A stretch of DNA of 64,000 bases, from NCBI RefSeq assembly GCF_019047785.1, contig NZ_CP077290.1:2542001-2606000 (forward strand), in the 5' to 3' direction. The notes beneath the pieces are model-generated. The model saw nothing but the letters and a program-made list of their open reading frames with translations, was not told the origin of the DNA and did not search any database. The position numbers and the translations under genes were made by a program. Positions within the stretch are counted from its first letter, which is position 1, and the number at the start of each line of letters is the position of its first letter. Below are positions 39,674-48,437 of the stretch, one piece after another. This DNA is from Enterobacter cancerogenus (GTDB taxonomy: Bacteria > Pseudomonadota > Gammaproteobacteria > Enterobacterales > Enterobacteriaceae).

Positions 39674-40117
39674 TTAAGCCTGCGCACCCAGCCGCATATG
39701 CAGCAACGGAAACGCATTGCCCTGCCCGTCCAGTTCTGAACGCCCCACCTGCTCAAAACCCATATGCCGGTAAAACGCCACGCCCTGCGGGTTTTGCTCA
39801 TTCACGTCCACTTCGTTTACGCCAAATTCTGCGATGGCGTATTTCAACAATAATTTCCCCACGCCTTTTCCCCGGCTGGCGTCGTCGACAAACAGCATTT
39901 CAATCCGGTTTTCATCGACGCCTAAAAAGCCGTGAATTATGCCCGCGTCATCACGCGCGATGACAACCGTCAGGCCAGGCAGATAGGTGTTGAGCAATAA
40001 CGGCCGCAGTGCCGCAATATCGCTTTCCTGTAAGAAATGGTGAGTGGCGCGAACGGCGGATTCCCAGATCGCGGTGAGACGTTCAAATTGTGAAGGGACG
40101 GCGGTTTCTATTTTCAT
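39674..40117 (-). CDS. GNAT family N-acetyltransferase, YjaB-like
   Basis: I chose the ATG at 40117 (147 residues, MKIETAVPSQFERL), where the acetyltransferase fold begins; the open frame extends 23 codons further. The acetyl-CoA loop is in VDDASRGKGVGKLLL (R/Q-x-x-G-x-G/A), and VNEQNPQGVAFYRHMGFEQVGRSE is the C-terminal GNAT motif shared with E. coli YjaB. Substrate unknown; YjaB is described as a lysine acetyltransferase. Confidence 0.78.
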   Translation of the reverse strand: MKIETAVPSQFERLTAIWESAVRATHHFLQESDIAALRPLLLNTYLPGLTVVIARDDAGIIHGFLGVDENRIEMLFVDDASRGKGVGKLLLKYAIAEFGVNEVDVNEQNPQGVAFYRHMGFEQVGRSELDGQGNAFPLLHMRLGAQA

Positions 40118-40225
40118 GACGGGATTCTGTTTGGATAGCCCCGTTATTTCAAGTGCATCCTTCACGCGTTTAACTTTCACCCGCACGGTGTCGCTTTGCT
40201 CGGATAAGACACCGGAGCGATATCA

Positions 40226-40663
40226 ATGAAAAAACTTACCCTGCTGCTGCTTCTCCCGCTTTTGCTGAGCGGCTGTGCCGCCATTGTCGGCGATAACGAA
40301 GAAACCGTGACCATCAACAGCCAGCCGACGAACGCGTTCTTTATCATCGCCGATCAACGCGGTGCGATAGTCAAAACCGGCACCACGCCGCAGACCGTCA
40401 CCCTTACGAAGTCGAACGGCAGCTACTTTGGCAAACGCGAGTACACGCTCACGCTCAAACAGGACGGCTACTACTCGCTTATCGTGCCGCTGGATACCCG
40501 CCTGAGCCACTGGTACACCCTGGGGAACGTGATATTCCTGGGCGTGCCCGGCTGGCTGATTGTCGATCCGTTCTTCGGCGGGATGTACACCTTCAAAAAC
40601 GACACCGTTGACGGCGTACTGCGTCCCTGCCCGCCAGGTCCGTTCAACTACATGTGCTCATAA
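40226..40663 (+). CDS. Predicted lipoprotein with PEGA-like domain
   Basis: 145 residues with a type II signal peptide and lipobox LLSG|C (Cys17); Ala at +2 suggests outer-membrane sorting. The segment VTINSQPTNAFFIIADQRG with TGTTPQTVTL resembles a PEGA-type small beta-domain. A hydrophobic stretch near the C-terminus (LGNVIFLGVPGWLIVDPFFGGMY) is typical of a family of small enterobacterial lipoproteins. It converges on the AraC-type gene, overlapping it by 16 bp. Function unknown. Confidence 0.72.
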   Translation: MKKLTLLLLLPLLLSGCAAIVGDNEETVTINSQPTNAFFIIADQRGAIVKTGTTPQTVTLTKSNGSYFGKREYTLTLKQDGYYSLIVPLDTRLSHWYTLGNVIFLGVPGWLIVDPFFGGMYTFKNDTVDGVLRPCPPGPFNYMCS

Positions 40664-41649
40664 CCCTGCGACGTGCGCCAGACGCCCGGCGTGCAGCCAT
40701 ACTCCGTCTGAAAATGGCGGATAAAGTGCGCGCAGTCGCTAAAGCCCATCCGCAGGCCAATGTCCGTTACGCTCTGCTGCGAATTTTTTAGCAGCCAGCA
40801 GGCATAACGAAGACGGGCACTGCGGATGAACTCTCGAGTCGTTTTACCAAACTCGGCATGAAACAGGCGATTGAGCTGCCGCTCGCTAAGCGCCACCTCG
40901 CTGGCAAGCCCCGCAGGGGTGAGCGGCCGGGTGAGATACTGTTCAATGAGCAGCACCACGCGACGCAAACGCGAATCAGGAATGAGGGCAAGGCTGGCTG
41001 GTCGGGGAGTGACATTCTCAAGCGGGGCAAGGGAGAGCTGCTGAGCGGCGGTCTTCGCCGTGTCATTACCGGCATGAAGCCGAATCAGCTCAGTGGCCAG
41101 GGTAATGGTCGAAATACCGCCCGGGCAGGTCAGGACATCCCCTTCATTAATAAAATCATAACCCTGCTCCGCATATACCTGCGGAAAAGCGTGTTGGAAT
41201 ATCTCAAGGTGGAAAGGATGAATGGACGCTCGCCGCTCGTTCAGTAGCCCTTCCTGCGCCAGCACAAAACTGCCGGTGCCGATGCCAATCAGCGGAACGT
41301 TCATGTGATGCGCATGCGCAAGATACTCTCTGTCTCCCGGGTATCCTTGCGCCAGATACTTCAGGCCCCCTCCAATCACCGCGACATAATTAAAATGCTC
41401 AGGCGGGGCATGTGCTGCATCGGGTCTGATGCTCACCCCCACATTGCTGCACAGCGGGATATCGGGGTGCTCGCTGATGAGCGTAATGTCAAAAGCACGT
41501 GTCTTCTCACGCTTTGCCGCATTCCGCAGCGCCTCCATCAACCCGGATAACGCCAGCAGCGAAAACCGGGGCCACAGCAGCAACCCGATATGCAGCCGTG
41601 TAGTGGGCGCAGCGATACTGCCCCCGGACGGTTCAATTATCATTTTCAT
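40648..41649 (-). CDS. GlxA-family AraC-type transcriptional regulator
   Basis: 333 residues: an N-terminal DJ-1/PfpI-like domain (about 18-190) and a C-terminal AraC DNA-binding domain (about 225-325, with two helix-turn-helix motifs: LASEVALSERQLNRLFHAEFG and VTDIGLRMGFSDCAHFIRHF). The usual nucleophile-elbow Cys is Gly here (GIGTGSFVLAQ), so the domain is probably a sensor, not an enzyme. The effector and target are unknown. Confidence 0.8.
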   Translation of the reverse strand: MKMIIEPSGGSIAAPTTRLHIGLLLWPRFSLLALSGLMEALRNAAKREKTRAFDITLISEHPDIPLCSNVGVSIRPDAAHAPPEHFNYVAVIGGGLKYLAQGYPGDREYLAHAHHMNVPLIGIGTGSFVLAQEGLLNERRASIHPFHLEIFQHAFPQVYAEQGYDFINEGDVLTCPGGISTITLATELIRLHAGNDTAKTAAQQLSLAPLENVTPRPASLALIPDSRLRRVVLLIEQYLTRPLTPAGLASEVALSERQLNRLFHAEFGKTTREFIRSARLRYACWLLKNSQQSVTDIGLRMGFSDCAHFIRHFQTEYGCTPGVWRTSQGYEHM

Positions 41650-41779
41650 TAACTTGCCAAATTTAGAGTAATTACATTATTGCAACACAACGGTTGTTTT
41701 TATTTTTCTAAGGTAATTCTTAGATACTAAATAAAGCATAAATGAGAATAAAGGATTTTATCGCATAATCTTTTCAAAA

Positions 41780-42259
41780 TTATTCATTTTTGGTATTTCG
41801 ACATACATATGTCGGTAATGTTCCTAAGGTAAAAATATAGTTATCATTCTGTTGTTCATTAATGCGGATATAAATACTTTTCCCGGGATAAACAAAAAAT
41901 TGCGGTTCGTATTTCTCCAGCAGGCGATCCGCGACGTTATCTCCCGGGAACGTCAAATTATTTTCAGATGTTAGTAACCAGACATTGTCTTTCCGCGCCA
42001 CGCGGAAGGATATTTTCCGGTCGATAATCGAGTCAGGTTTGCTCTGCAGTCTGCCGTTCATGCTGAGCGTGCCGCTTTTGCCGTCAAACCGGTAATTCAG
42101 CCAGAGCGACACCTTCTCGTCCTTATGGTGCTGCACCAGGTTAGCCTGACAGGAAAAGGGTTTTATGGCATATCGCTGCCACAAAAAATAGCCCAGCACC
42201 ACGGCGGCGGCGATAAATAAGAGTGCCAGCAGGGAGAGCATTTGACGATGACGGGTCAT
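41780..42259 (-). CDS. FidL-like membrane protein
   Basis: I chose the ATG at 42259 (159 residues), which has GAGG nine bases upstream. One N-terminal helix (about residues 7-27) anchors a periplasmic domain. It directly follows a ToxR/CadC-like regulator gene, overlap or gap of 1 bp, exactly as fidL follows marT in Salmonella SPI-3. It may modulate the regulator in the periplasm, as ToxS does for ToxR. The sequence match to FidL is from memory and context. Confidence 0.65.
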   Translation of the reverse strand: MTRHRQMLSLLALLFIAAAVVLGYFLWQRYAIKPFSCQANLVQHHKDEKVSLWLNYRFDGKSGTLSMNGRLQSKPDSIIDRKISFRVARKDNVWLLTSENNLTFPGDNVADRLLEKYEPQFFVYPGKSIYIRINEQQNDNYIFTLGTLPTYVCRNTKNE

Positions 42260-42260
42260 G

Positions 42261-43070
42261 CTAGCGGTCCTCAATAAAATAATCAGAGATGCAGCGGTTA
42301 GGCTCTTTCATTGACTTGTCACAGCGAATAACGGAAGCGCGCGGTAACAATTCATACCAGCTGATATAGATCCACGGGTAGTCTGCACATTCCGCTTTAA
42401 ACTGATCGACATAGGCCAGCGCTTTGGCACGTTCACTCTGCGTCTGGATGCCCTTTGCCAGCCACACGTGGCAGGCCCCTATGGTGGTGGCAAAACGATA
42501 ATCCTCGATGAAGCGGTTTTCCCGCGCGTTGCTGTGGCCGATGATGCCCACACTCATCAGCAAAACCAGCAGGATCATTAACATCCCTGCCAGCCAGCGA
42601 GCACGAGCAAGGCGGCTGTCCCGTTCGGGCAGTGCGTTCTCGCCAGGCTCCTCATTAAGGCGCAAGTCGGCGGTATCCTGCTGCACCGCCGTTTCCGGCA
42701 CCGCCATTTCAGGCGCGGGCGTGGCCGGCTCTTTAATCACAATCTGCGTGTCGCTTGCCAGCGTTAAGCCGATGCGGGGGATGGTGACGATAGGATCGAC
42801 GTCAAAACCAATTTTTTTCAGCCCTTTGCGCAGAATCGAGATATTTTGGTAATAGGTATTCGGCGAAACCAGCATACCGCGGCGTTGCCACACAATATCG
42901 AGAAAATCCTGCTGGGTGACAATCGACCCCGCTCTTTCAATTAATAACAACAGACAACGGCCCGCAGGCGAATTCAGCACGACAACACGATCCGGATTGT
43001 TGATATCGCGAAGCGTGCTGGCTGCAGGATGAAACTCAACAATATTATTTATTATGTAATGCTTATGCAT
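42261..43070 (-). CDS. MarT/CadC-like membrane-bound transcriptional regulator
   Basis: 269 residues. The N-terminal winged-helix (about 1-105, LNSPAGRCLLLLIERAGSIVTQQDFLDIVWQ and the recognition region VSPNTYYQNISILRKGL) is of the OmpR/ToxR class; a single helix at about 158-176 leads to a short periplasmic domain with several Cys. This is the layout of CadC, ToxR and MarT. In Salmonella, MarT activates the adhesin gene misL. Here the regulator is divergent from a fimbrial cluster across an 845-bp intergenic region, so fimbrial control is a reasonable guess. Confidence 0.78.
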   Translation of the reverse strand: MHKHYIINNIVEFHPAASTLRDINNPDRVVVLNSPAGRCLLLLIERAGSIVTQQDFLDIVWQRRGMLVSPNTYYQNISILRKGLKKIGFDVDPIVTIPRIGLTLASDTQIVIKEPATPAPEMAVPETAVQQDTADLRLNEEPGENALPERDSRLARARWLAGMLMILLVLLMSVGIIGHSNARENRFIEDYRFATTIGACHVWLAKGIQTQSERAKALAYVDQFKAECADYPWIYISWYELLPRASVIRCDKSMKEPNRCISDYFIEDR

Positions 43071-43915
43071 AGTGTCAGCGACGGTCCTCCTGAAACACTC
43101 TCATGATGTTATCGTTTTCTTGTTTACATAAAGAAAAAAGGTCTCCCTTCACGTCCAAATCAATGTGACTGATAAAATTAACGCTGTATATCTTAGCAAG
43201 TAGCGAAAATTCTTAATTTCTTATTTTCTCTTTAACTTCACTGAAGCGAGAGAAGTTCGCCATTTGCGTTAAAGCGCCTGCTGACGGGCTTCCCGGGGCC
43301 TTTATGGATTCTCTCTCATTTTTTGTGAAGTGGCGTTAATGCCTCAGAAACTTCTCACAAACCGCCTTTCGCCAGGCGAGCACGGCCGCGTTGAAATAGC
43401 GTTAACACGCCATCTTGACATTGACAAAAATAGACAAACAACCTAATTGTACGCAATGGACATGCGTGTCTGAATCATTCAACAGAGACACGTCTGATAT
43501 TTTGTGAACTAGTCGCAATATCAATAAGTTAGAAGTATAAATATCGCAATCACCCTGCCAGAGCATTCATCTACAACAGGATAAATTCCCGCCATTTGTT
43601 ATTCATTGTCAGCACGTTGCCGCCTGCTCTTACATTAGTAAACAAAAGGCTTACAAAACATTTATCAAAGCGTAAGTAGCATGAAAAAGCGCAGGTATGA
43701 TTAATTGAAACAACACGCAGCACAGAACCAGCAAGAGGAAAACGGCGTTACCATTATCAATCTTAAAGATTAATATAAATTTAGATTAATTCAGGTTACC
43801 TCTTTTTTGGCCGACTTATACTAGCCCTACACAGCACAACGTGATTGCTTCGAAAGTACAGGCCGATATCAACATACTGGTTCGCCTCATTACAATTATA
43901 AATCGAGGGAATAAC
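43071..43915. other. 845-bp non-coding region between the MarT-like and LuxR-type genes
   Basis: No supported gene lies here. The stretch is AT-rich and holds a perfect palindrome AATCTT-A-AAGATT (43759-43771), two direct AGATTAAT boxes 16 bp apart (43767-43774 and 43783-43790) and a TATACT -10-like element at 43817-43822. The length and composition suit a heavily regulated fimbrial promoter region (silencing, several binding sites). I found no FimS-type invertible repeats. Confidence 0.5.
43759..43790 (+). promoter_or_regulatory. Palindrome and direct repeats upstream of the fimbrial regulator
   Basis: AATCTTAAAGATT is a perfect dyad around a central A; AGATTAAT recurs 16 bp further on. They lie 27 bp or more before a TATACT element and may bind the LuxR-type or MarT-like regulator. 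Confidence 0.35.
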
Positions 43916-44518
43916 ATGGCGAATGAACCCTATATAAAAAGACCGATTCATATTGCGTTGATGGGTGGCGATCATTATGCACGCCAGGGCATTACCGCGT
44001 TATTAATGAAGGTTAACCCAAAGGTGCAGGTAAAAATATCGACGGAAGATTATCAGCAGCTTAACGCGATGTTAGCCACAACCCGCATAGATATTCTCTT
44101 TATGTCCGGGGCTGATAAATACCATACGGGATACGATTACTTACGCTATTTGAAAAGAATTAAAGCCGAGCATCCGGAAACAGTGATTTGTCTTTATTCC
44201 GCCCCCGCGAACTCCATGCTGTGGGTCAGAGGAGATATAGACGCCTATATGTCGCTTCAGGATCCGCTTTATCACTGGCGAACTAATTTAATGCGGTTGG
44301 TCGATAACCGCTATCGGCCAAAACAGAGATCAACGGCGTTATCGCTGACGCCGGGTGAATGGAGGGTATTGAAGGAGCTGCGTAAAGGTCTGGATATGCG
44401 CTACATCGCCGAAATGGAGAAGCTTTCTTACCGTCGTGTCAGCGCGTTAAAAAGCTCAGCGATAAAAAAACTTGGGCTCAGGAACAAGACAGATTTGCTG
44501 GTCTTTTTAACCAGTTAG
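43916..44518 (+). CDS. LuxR/FixJ-type regulator with degenerate receiver domain, fimbrial locus
   Basis: 200 residues from the ATG at 43916 (GAGGGA upstream); an ATG at 43841 would add 25 unlikely residues. The N-terminal half has a receiver-like pattern, but the phospho-acceptor position in RIDILFMSGADKYHTG is Ser, not Asp, so phosphorylation is unlikely. The C-terminal helix-turn-helix (LTPGEWRVLKELRKGLDMRYIAEM to SALKSSAIKKLGLRNKTDL) is LuxR-like. It resembles RcsB-partner proteins such as BglJ. It lies 53 bp before the fimbrial subunit gene, which it probably controls. Confidence 0.75.
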   Translation: MANEPYIKRPIHIALMGGDHYARQGITALLMKVNPKVQVKISTEDYQQLNAMLATTRIDILFMSGADKYHTGYDYLRYLKRIKAEHPETVICLYSAPANSMLWVRGDIDAYMSLQDPLYHWRTNLMRLVDNRYRPKQRSTALSLTPGEWRVLKELRKGLDMRYIAEMEKLSYRRVSALKSSAIKKLGLRNKTDLLVFLTS

Positions 44519-44571
44519 ACCTGCCAACTTCAGAGCAAATCTCGTAATAACAACACAATGGAATCAAGACA

Positions 44572-45156
44572 ATGAAAGCTCAATTCACAAAAAAAACAGT
44601 GCTGGCAATCGCTGCTATGGCCTTACTGCCAGCGGGCAATGCCCTGGCCGCTGGCACCAGCGGCGGTACGGTTAACTTTAACGGTAGCGTCGTGACCTCC
44701 GCCTGCGCCATCAGCGCGGGTAGCGCCAACATTGACGTCGACATGGGTGAAGTCCGTACCGCAACCCTGGCGGCGGCGGGCAGCGAGGCCAGCACGGCAA
44801 AAGCCTTCTCCATCACCCTGGAAGATTGCGAAATCGCGGATACCTCTGCTTCAACGGAGACGAACCCGATTGCCGCAACCACCATCGCCGTGACCTTTAC
44901 CGGCACGCCGGACAGCGCCGATGTCCACAGTCTGGCGGTCGGGTCAAACGGCAGCGCTAACTCGGCTCAGAACGTTGCGATCCGTCTGTATGACGAAAAG
45001 GGCAACATCGTGCATCTGGGTGAGGCAGCCGCCGCGGTGCCCCTGCGTGCCGGCCCTAACGTCCTGAACTTCAGCGCGAAGTACATCTCCCCGGAAGGTC
45101 ATGCCACCGCGGGCGATGCCAGCGCAACGGCAACCTACACCGTGACCTATTCGTAA
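44572..45156 (+). CDS. Major fimbrial subunit (FimA-type)
   Basis: 194 residues with a signal peptide (cleavage near ALA|AGT, residue 26). The mature protein has the two-Cys pilin pattern (SVVTSACAIS and ITLEDCEIA), the N-terminal donor strand GGTVNFNGSV and the penultimate-Tyr beta-strand ATYTVTYS needed for chaperone binding. It is the first structural gene of a sigma/gamma-type chaperone-usher operon. A strong stem-loop follows the stop, which probably keeps subunit message in excess. Confidence 0.9.
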   Translation: MKAQFTKKTVLAIAAMALLPAGNALAAGTSGGTVNFNGSVVTSACAISAGSANIDVDMGEVRTATLAAAGSEASTAKAFSITLEDCEIADTSASTETNPIAATTIAVTFTGTPDSADVHSLAVGSNGSANSAQNVAIRLYDEKGNIVHLGEAAAAVPLRAGPNVLNFSAKYISPEGHATAGDASATATYTVTYS

Positions 45157-45160
45157 TCAT

Positions 45161-45186
45161 CAGGCCCGGTCTGCGGGCCGGGCCTG
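45161..45186 (+). terminator. Stem-loop between major subunit and chaperone genes
   Basis: caggcccgg and ccgggcctg form a perfect 9-bp stem around an 8-nt loop, 5 bp after the pilin stop; there is no immediate T run. Such structures in fimbrial operons protect upstream mRNA or partly terminate, so more pilin than chaperone and usher is made. Confidence 0.65.
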
Positions 45187-45209
45187 ACACCGTTTTAAGG
45201 AGAAACACT

Positions 45210-45887
45210 ATGCGCGTATTACCATGGATTTGTCTGGCAGGTTCGTTATGTGCAACGGCCGCCTATGCAGGCGGCGTCGGGCTTGGCGCAACGCGAATGG
45301 TCTACTCCAGCTCCACCACACAGTCCATGCTGCAGGTGAGAAACACCCATCCCGATGCCACCTTCCTGATCCAGTCCTGGATAGAAAGTGAAAACGGCGA
45401 ACGCAGCCATGACTTCGTCATTACGCCACCGCTGTACGTGTTAAAACCGGCCAGCGAGAGCGTGGTGAAAATCATGTTTAACGGCAAATCCCTGCCTCAG
45501 GATCGCGAAACGCTCTACTGGATAACGGTAAAAGCGATCCCGCAGCAGATGAAAAACAGCTCGGGCAACTCCCTGCAGTTTGCCTCGGCCAACCGCATCA
45601 AAATTTTCTACCGCCCGGACGGGCTTAGGGAAGGTGCGGGCGAAGCGTGGAAATCCCTCCGCGGCAGTTTCCGCGCGGGCCAGGTCACCCTGACGAACCC
45701 TACGCCGTACTACCTCACCACCATCAACGTGAAGGTCGACGGCAAGCCGGTTAAGCCGGTCATGCTGCCTCCGAAGGGGAGCGTGACGCTGGCGGAAAGC
45801 TTTAGCCATGCAAACAGCGTGAGCTACCAGACCATTAACGATTACGGAGCATGGACGCCCGTGACCCGCTCGTCGTTATCCCCTTAA
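45210..45887 (+). CDS. Periplasmic fimbrial chaperone
   Basis: 225 residues with a signal peptide (cleavage after AAYA). PapD-like two-domain immunoglobulin fold: GLGATRMVYSS near the N-terminus, the TPPLYVLKPASESVVKIM strand with the conserved R/K, and RETLYWITVKAIP, the family signature. It takes subunits from Sec and delivers them to the usher. AAGGAG lies before the ATG. Confidence 0.93.
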   Translation: MRVLPWICLAGSLCATAAYAGGVGLGATRMVYSSSTTQSMLQVRNTHPDATFLIQSWIESENGERSHDFVITPPLYVLKPASESVVKIMFNGKSLPQDRETLYWITVKAIPQQMKNSSGNSLQFASANRIKIFYRPDGLREGAGEAWKSLRGSFRAGQVTLTNPTPYYLTTINVKVDGKPVKPVMLPPKGSVTLAESFSHANSVSYQTINDYGAWTPVTRSSLSP

Positions 45888-45911
45888 TCAGCATCCCGAG
45901 GGCGTGACCAC

Positions 45912-48437
45912 GTGAAAATAAAAACCTTGTGCGCCATGGCGATGTCCCTGGTCATTCGGCAAGCCATGGCTGTCGAAAGTGAGCTGCAATTTAACCCCGC
46001 GTTTCTCAACGGCGAGAGCGCGAACAGCGCCGATCTCGCCTGGGTCAACGCCGGGAGCGCGCTGCCGCCGGGGGAGTACAACCTTAACGTCTACATCAAT
46101 AATGCCTACGCCTTCACCGGCGACGTGGCCTTCCGTGCGGATGAACAAGGGGCCGGCGATGCGCAGCCCTGCGTCACGCCGCAGCAAATTGATGCCCTGG
46201 GTATCGATCCTCATCAGGCGAAGGGCGGCGCATTGCCGCTCGCCCAGCGCTGCATTGTTTTGCAGAGCGTTTTTCCGGGCAGCCACGTTGACTACGATCA
46301 GAAGACGCTGACCCTGAGCTTTACCGTACCGCAGAGCATGATGCGCAACCTGCCGCGCGGCTACGTCAGCCCGGAAAGCTGGGAGCCGGGGATCACTGCC
46401 GCATGGCTGAACTACGTGCTGAATGGCTCAAACAATGAGTATCAGGGCGAGACGCGCACACGCGACAGCCAGCTTTTCGTCAGCCTCAACAGCGGCGTCA
46501 ACCTTGGCGCGTGGCGGCTGCGTGATTTCACCACCTGGACCAAAGACGCTAACGAGCTGACCCACGTACAAACCTGGCTGCAGCGGGATATTCCCGCCCT
46601 GCGCGCCCAGTTTTATGCGGGCGAAACCTACACGTCGGCGCAGGTGTTTGATTCCGTGGGCGTTCGCGGTATTGCCCTGAAAACCGACGACAATATGCTG
46701 CCCGCCAGCCTGAGCGGCTACGCGCCCGAAGTGCGCGGTATCGCCCGCAGCAACGCCACCGTCACGGTGCGCCAGAACGGCAACATCATTTATCAAACGT
46801 CCGTCACGCCGGGAGCGTTTGTGCTGAAAGACCTCTATCCCACCTCGTCGGGCGGCGATCTGGCGGTCACCGTTCAGGAGAGCGACGGGAGCATAACGCA
46901 GTACACCCTGCCCTTTGCCAGCGTGCCAAACCTGGTGCGCAACGGGCAGATGAAATATGCCTTCGGCGCGGGAAAATATCGCCCGACCGGCAATCAGGAT
47001 GCGCCGACCTTTGCGCAGGGCGAGCTGTTCTACGGCTGGCAGTACGGGCTGACCTTCTACGGCGGCGCGCAGTTTTCCGATCGTTACACCGGCCTGGCGC
47101 TCGGGGCCGGGCAGAACCTTGGCCGTTTTGGGGCCTGGTCCGCCGATATTACGCATGCCCGCAGCCAGCTGGCTGACAACAAAACCTACACCGGCGATTC
47201 GGTGCGCCTGCGCTACAGCAAGCTGCTGAATGAGATGGGCACGCGCATCAACTTCTTCTCGCTGCGCTACTCGACGCAGGGGTTCTATACCCTGAGCGAT
47301 ACCACCTACAAAGGTATGGCGGGCGGCACTGCCCGGCAGGTCGTGGAAGATGACGGCACCCTAACCACCCACTATGACACCGTCTACAACCTGCATATGT
47401 CACGCAAAGCGAAGAACCAGCTGCTGCTGTCGCAGCCGATGGGAGAGTACGGCGCGCTGTCGCTATCGTGGGATCAGCAGACGTACTGGAACACGCCGAA
47501 AACGACGCAGAGCCTGCAGCTGGCGTGGAACGCCACGTTTCGCAACGTCTCGCTCGGCGTGAGCCTGCAGCGCAGTACCAGCCTGTATGACAATCAAAAA
47601 GACACGCTGATGGCGGTGTCCCTGTCCCTGCCGTTTGGTAATCCGACGCTGGCGACCCGCGCCCGCGTCACCACCACGCAGGCGGGGTCTGGCGGCACCA
47701 CCACCAGCACGGGCGTCAGCGGTTATATGCCGGGTCAGGAAAACCTGTTTTACAGCGTGAACCAGCGCTACGGCACGCAGCAGAAATACGGCGGCGATGC
47801 GGCGCTCCAGTACGAAGGCCAACGGGGGGATTACCACCTCGGCTACGCCTACGCGAAAAATTCGCGCAACCTCAGCTACGGCATGAGCGGTGGCGCAGTG
47901 TTGCATGAAGATGGTCTGACGCTAAGCCAGCCGCTGGGCAACACCAACATTCTGGTGAAAGCGCCCGGTGCCAGCGATGTCGCCGTACTTAACCACAAAG
48001 GCATCAAAACCGACAGCCGGGGCTACGCGGTGATCCCCTACGCCACGCCGTATCGGGTGAATCAGGTGGCGCTGGACGTCACCACCGTGGGCAATGACGT
48101 GGAGCTGGAAAACGCCATCGTCAATAAAACCCCCACCGACGGCGCGCTGGTGCGCGCAACCCTCACCACCCGCCGGGGGGCAAAAGCGATGCTCATCGTG
48201 CGCCACCGCAATGACGTGCTGCCTTTCGGCACGCTGGTATCGCTGGACGATGAAAACGTCAGCGGCATCGTCGGGGATGGCGGCAGCCTTTATCTCTCCG
48301 GGCTGACGCCAGAGGGTACCTTACGGGCGGAATGGGGGCGCGGCAGCGGCCAGCGTTGCACCATCCATTACCGGTTAGACGCGCAGAATTACAACGCGCG
48401 CACCGGCCTTTATTCACAGGAGGTGGTATGCCAGTAG
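45912..48437 (+). CDS. Fimbrial outer-membrane usher
   Basis: 841 residues starting with GTG. Signal peptide to about residue 20, then the periplasmic N-domain (FNPAFLNGESANSADLAWVNAGSALPPGEY), the 24-strand barrel with the plug region (residues about 230-330, up to SVPNLVRNGQMKY) and two C-terminal domains ending in a Cys pair (QRCTIHYRL, EVVCQ). It secretes and orders the fimbrial subunits. Its stop overlaps the next gene by 10 bp. Confidence 0.95.
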   Translation: MKIKTLCAMAMSLVIRQAMAVESELQFNPAFLNGESANSADLAWVNAGSALPPGEYNLNVYINNAYAFTGDVAFRADEQGAGDAQPCVTPQQIDALGIDPHQAKGGALPLAQRCIVLQSVFPGSHVDYDQKTLTLSFTVPQSMMRNLPRGYVSPESWEPGITAAWLNYVLNGSNNEYQGETRTRDSQLFVSLNSGVNLGAWRLRDFTTWTKDANELTHVQTWLQRDIPALRAQFYAGETYTSAQVFDSVGVRGIALKTDDNMLPASLSGYAPEVRGIARSNATVTVRQNGNIIYQTSVTPGAFVLKDLYPTSSGGDLAVTVQESDGSITQYTLPFASVPNLVRNGQMKYAFGAGKYRPTGNQDAPTFAQGELFYGWQYGLTFYGGAQFSDRYTGLALGAGQNLGRFGAWSADITHARSQLADNKTYTGDSVRLRYSKLLNEMGTRINFFSLRYSTQGFYTLSDTTYKGMAGGTARQVVEDDGTLTTHYDTVYNLHMSRKAKNQLLLSQPMGEYGALSLSWDQQTYWNTPKTTQSLQLAWNATFRNVSLGVSLQRSTSLYDNQKDTLMAVSLSLPFGNPTLATRARVTTTQAGSGGTTTSTGVSGYMPGQENLFYSVNQRYGTQQKYGGDAALQYEGQRGDYHLGYAYAKNSRNLSYGMSGGAVLHEDGLTLSQPLGNTNILVKAPGASDVAVLNHKGIKTDSRGYAVIPYATPYRVNQVALDVTTVGNDVELENAIVNKTPTDGALVRATLTTRRGAKAMLIVRHRNDVLPFGTLVSLDDENVSGIVGDGGSLYLSGLTPEGTLRAEWGRGSGQRCTIHYRLDAQNYNARTGLYSQEVVCQ

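Noticed and set aside
43071..43915. Possible invertible promoter switch of the fimS type
   Set aside because: No pair of inverted repeats flanking a 200-400 bp segment was found and there is no recombinase gene nearby.
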